Position numbers and translations under genes: made by a program
Notes under the pieces: generated by a model
Databases searched by the model: none
Seen by the model: the letters and a program-made list of their open reading frames with translations, nothing else
Told to the model about the DNA's origin: nothing
Origin: Deltaproteobacteria bacterium
GTDB taxonomy: Bacteria; Desulfobacterota; Desulfobacteria; Desulfobacterales; C00003060
Direction: 5' to 3'
NCBI GenBank assembly: GCA_019309245.1
Contig: JAFDGP010000006.1
Coordinates: forward strand, 1 to 22,841
Length of the DNA: 22,841 nt
Shown: in pieces, positions 21,262 to 22,841 of the stretch
Layout of the letters: every line of letters begins with the position of its first letter
How positions within the stretch are numbered: position 1 is the first letter of the stretch

Positions 21262-22713
21262 ATGCTTGTAACCTGCGAAAAGTGCAAGTCAAAATTCAAC
21301 CTGGATAAAAGTCTGGTCAAGGAGACGGGCTCCAAGGTCCGATGTTCTCAGTGCCGGCATGTCTTTACCGTGTTTCCCCAGGCCTCAGATCAGGCGGGTG
21401 AAGCCGACCCGGTCATTGAGGAACAACCGGCTGCCGTATCCTCCGAGGGGGTGGAGGAGCCGTTGGATTTTGATCTTTTCGGCTCGGAGGACGAACAAGA
21501 GGACGAAGACCTTTCTCTAGAGGACTTCGGCCTGATGGACGACGATGCTTCCGGATCGAACCAAGCTGCGTCCGAGCAAAGCATTCCAGAAGATGAAATT
21601 ACCCCGGAAGATCTAGGGTTTGGAGAAGGAACCGGTTCTGAAGAAATGGTTTTGGAGGGCCGAGAGCAACCGGACCAGGCTGTGGTGGAGGACGCCCCAT
21701 CCGAAGAGGAGGGCGACCATGCCGCCCAGCAGGAAGGGACTGAAGACGAGATTTCATTAGAAGGCCTGACGTTGGAGGAAGAACCCGCTGCGACGGAGTC
21801 TGGCGAAGAGGTTAAAGCCGAGGGCTCAAAAGATACTGGGGAAGAGGATCTGTCTCTTGAGGGGCTTAGCTTGCAGGAGGAGCCGGTCGTAGAGGAGGCA
21901 CTTGACGCCGAGCAGCCCGCGCAGGAACAACAGGATGACGATGGACTGGACTTTGACGACCTGGGGCTGGAGGCGGACTTGAGCGAGGAACAAGAGGATG
22001 CCACGCCGCCAGCGGACGAGCCGGCTGCACAGGCCGATGAGGAACCCCAGCTTTCCATGCCGGACGGGGTTCCCGTGGCTTCAGTTGAAGACACCGATGA
22101 GCCTCCCTCACACGAGGATGGGATGGAAGATATGCCGGCCCCTGAGGTCGTGGAGCAAGCCGGTGCCAAGAGAGGCATCAGCATGCCGTTGTTGATCAGC
22201 CTGGTTGTGGTTTTGTTGGGCGGTGGGGCCTATGCGGCCTTTACCTATCTTAACGGCGGCGTGAAGTTGCCGTTTCTGGAATCCCTGGCCGGTCCGGGAA
22301 AGACAGAGGCCCTGGATCCCGGGAACCTGCATATTACCCTGCTTGAGGACGGGATCACCGGGGGGTTCGTGGACAATAAGGCAGCCGGTCGGCTGTTCGT
22401 GATCAAGGGCGAACTGAAAAATACCTATGCCGAACCCCGAAACTTCATCAGGATGAAGGGGGTGCTCTATTTCAAAGACGGGAAGGTGGCCAAAGATCAG
22501 ATCGTCTATTGCGGCAACGTGTTGTCGGACGGCGAGCTGCAGAGCTTGGGAAAAGAGGCTATCCGGAAGAAGTTGAACAACCGGTTCGGCAATAACAAGT
22601 CTAATTTCAGGGTTCCCACAGGAAAATCCGTGCCCTTTATGGTGGTCTTCAGCGACCTGCCCGAAGATCTGGGTGAGTTCAGCGTGGAGGTCGTGGATTC
22701 CATGCCAGGGTAA
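21262..22713 (+). CDS. MJ0042-type zinc-ribbon / DUF3426 membrane protein with long acidic repeat region
   Basis: The 483-residue protein has three parts. First is a zinc ribbon (C5, C8, C28, C31: CEKC...CSQC) in MLVTCEKCKSKFNLDKSL. Second is a highly acidic disordered stretch from about 45 to 295 with at least five degenerate copies of a motif like LSLEGLxLxEE. Third is one membrane helix at about 305-330 (MPLLISLVVVLLGGGAYAAF), followed by a DUF3426-like outer domain (ITLLEDGITGGFVDNKAAGR, FIRMKGVLYFKDGK). The start is ATG at 21262, six bases after AAGGAG, although a GTG precedes it by one codon. It would be cytoplasmic-in with the C-terminus outside. Role unknown. It ends the operon with hpt. 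Confidence 0.85.
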   Translation: MLVTCEKCKSKFNLDKSLVKETGSKVRCSQCRHVFTVFPQASDQAGEADPVIEEQPAAVSSEGVEEPLDFDLFGSEDEQEDEDLSLEDFGLMDDDASGSNQAASEQSIPEDEITPEDLGFGEGTGSEEMVLEGREQPDQAVVEDAPSEEEGDHAAQQEGTEDEISLEGLTLEEEPAATESGEEVKAEGSKDTGEEDLSLEGLSLQEEPVVEEALDAEQPAQEQQDDDGLDFDDLGLEADLSEEQEDATPPADEPAAQADEEPQLSMPDGVPVASVEDTDEPPSHEDGMEDMPAPEVVEQAGAKRGISMPLLISLVVVLLGGGAYAAFTYLNGGVKLPFLESLAGPGKTEALDPGNLHITLLEDGITGGFVDNKAAGRLFVIKGELKNTYAEPRNFIRMKGVLYFKDGKVAKDQIVYCGNVLSDGELQSLGKEAIRKKLNNRFGNNKSNFRVPTGKSVPFMVVFSDLPEDLGEFSVEVVDSMPG

Positions 22714-22740
22714 ACCCCCTTAAGAAGCTCGATTCAAATT

Positions 22741-22841
22741 TTGGGACAAAAAACTTTAAAAGATAACCACGAAAACACGAAAGATTGAAAGCACGAAATA
22801 AAAGACATTGAGGCTTTCGTGTTTTCGTCCTTTGCGCCCTT
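22741..22841. repeat. Dispersed intergenic repeat, copy 2 (inverted, cut by window end)
   Basis: Read on the minus strand this matches the repeat at 3385-3517: the 26-bp end containing TTTTAAAGTTTTTTGTCCCA and the core TATTTCGTGCTTTCAATCT are identical. It begins 27 bp after the stop of the zinc-ribbon gene. It lacks the extra segment present in copy 1. The rest lies beyond the window. Confidence 0.85.

Noticed and set aside
21390..22184. Serine-rich 264-codon frame on the minus strand
   Set aside because: It is the shadow of the Glu/Asp-rich coding region of the zinc-ribbon protein: GAG/GAA and GAC/GAT codons read back as Ser-rich frames.

Overview
The window carries the core of the dissimilatory sulfate-reduction pathway: sat, aprBA and qmoABC. 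This points to a sulfate-reducing bacterium of the Desulfobacterota (former Deltaproteobacteria), probably close to Desulfobacteraceae or a related order. Strong AGGAGG-type ribosome binding sites, an EtfAB pair, and several dispersed hairpin or terminal-inverted-repeat elements in the intergenic spaces fit this. No prophage, CRISPR array, rRNA or tRNA was recognised.

Layout. (1) 1-3328, minus strand: an NMT1/THI5-type ABC uptake cluster. Reading 5' to 3' on the minus strand it runs SDR-like protein, ATPase, permease and then, after a 672-bp gap holding a MITE-like element, a lipoprotein substrate-binding protein cut by the window edge. The SDR lacks its catalytic lysine and the ATPase has an unusual signature motif. 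(2) 3329-5188: a YkgJ-type cysteine-cluster protein (minus) flanked by a dispersed repeat, then an 857-bp non-coding stretch before aprB. (3) 5189-12856, plus strand: aprB, aprA, a strong terminator, qmoA, qmoB, a structured 234-bp gap, and qmoC. (4) 12932-14218, minus: sat, convergent with qmoC across a shared two-way terminator, with a long leader and a second MITE-like element upstream. (5) 14800-17117, minus: rimO and a long-chain polyprenyl diphosphate synthase with overlapping stop and start. (6) 17143-17352: a palindrome-rich repeat, followed by the etfB-etfA operon (minus, with its own terminator). (7) 19587-22713, plus: a good sigma70-type promoter, a CbpA-type DnaJ protein, hypoxanthine phosphoribosyltransferase, and a zinc-ribbon/DUF3426 membrane protein with a long acidic repeat region. 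The window closes in a second, inverted copy of the dispersed repeat seen at 3385.

How it works together. Sat makes APS from sulfate and ATP. AprAB reduces APS to sulfite and AMP. The membrane complex QmoABC is the accepted electron link between the menaquinone pool and AprAB. The polyprenyl synthase could supply the menaquinone tail and EtfAB could deliver electrons from acyl-CoA oxidation; both links are inferred. The sulfate genes themselves are well known. The less ordinary signals are the intergenic structures (mutually exclusive hairpins between qmoB and qmoC, the long aprB leader with a start-stop site), low-complexity insertions in QmoB, the catalytically altered SDR beside the transporter, and three families of dispersed repeats.
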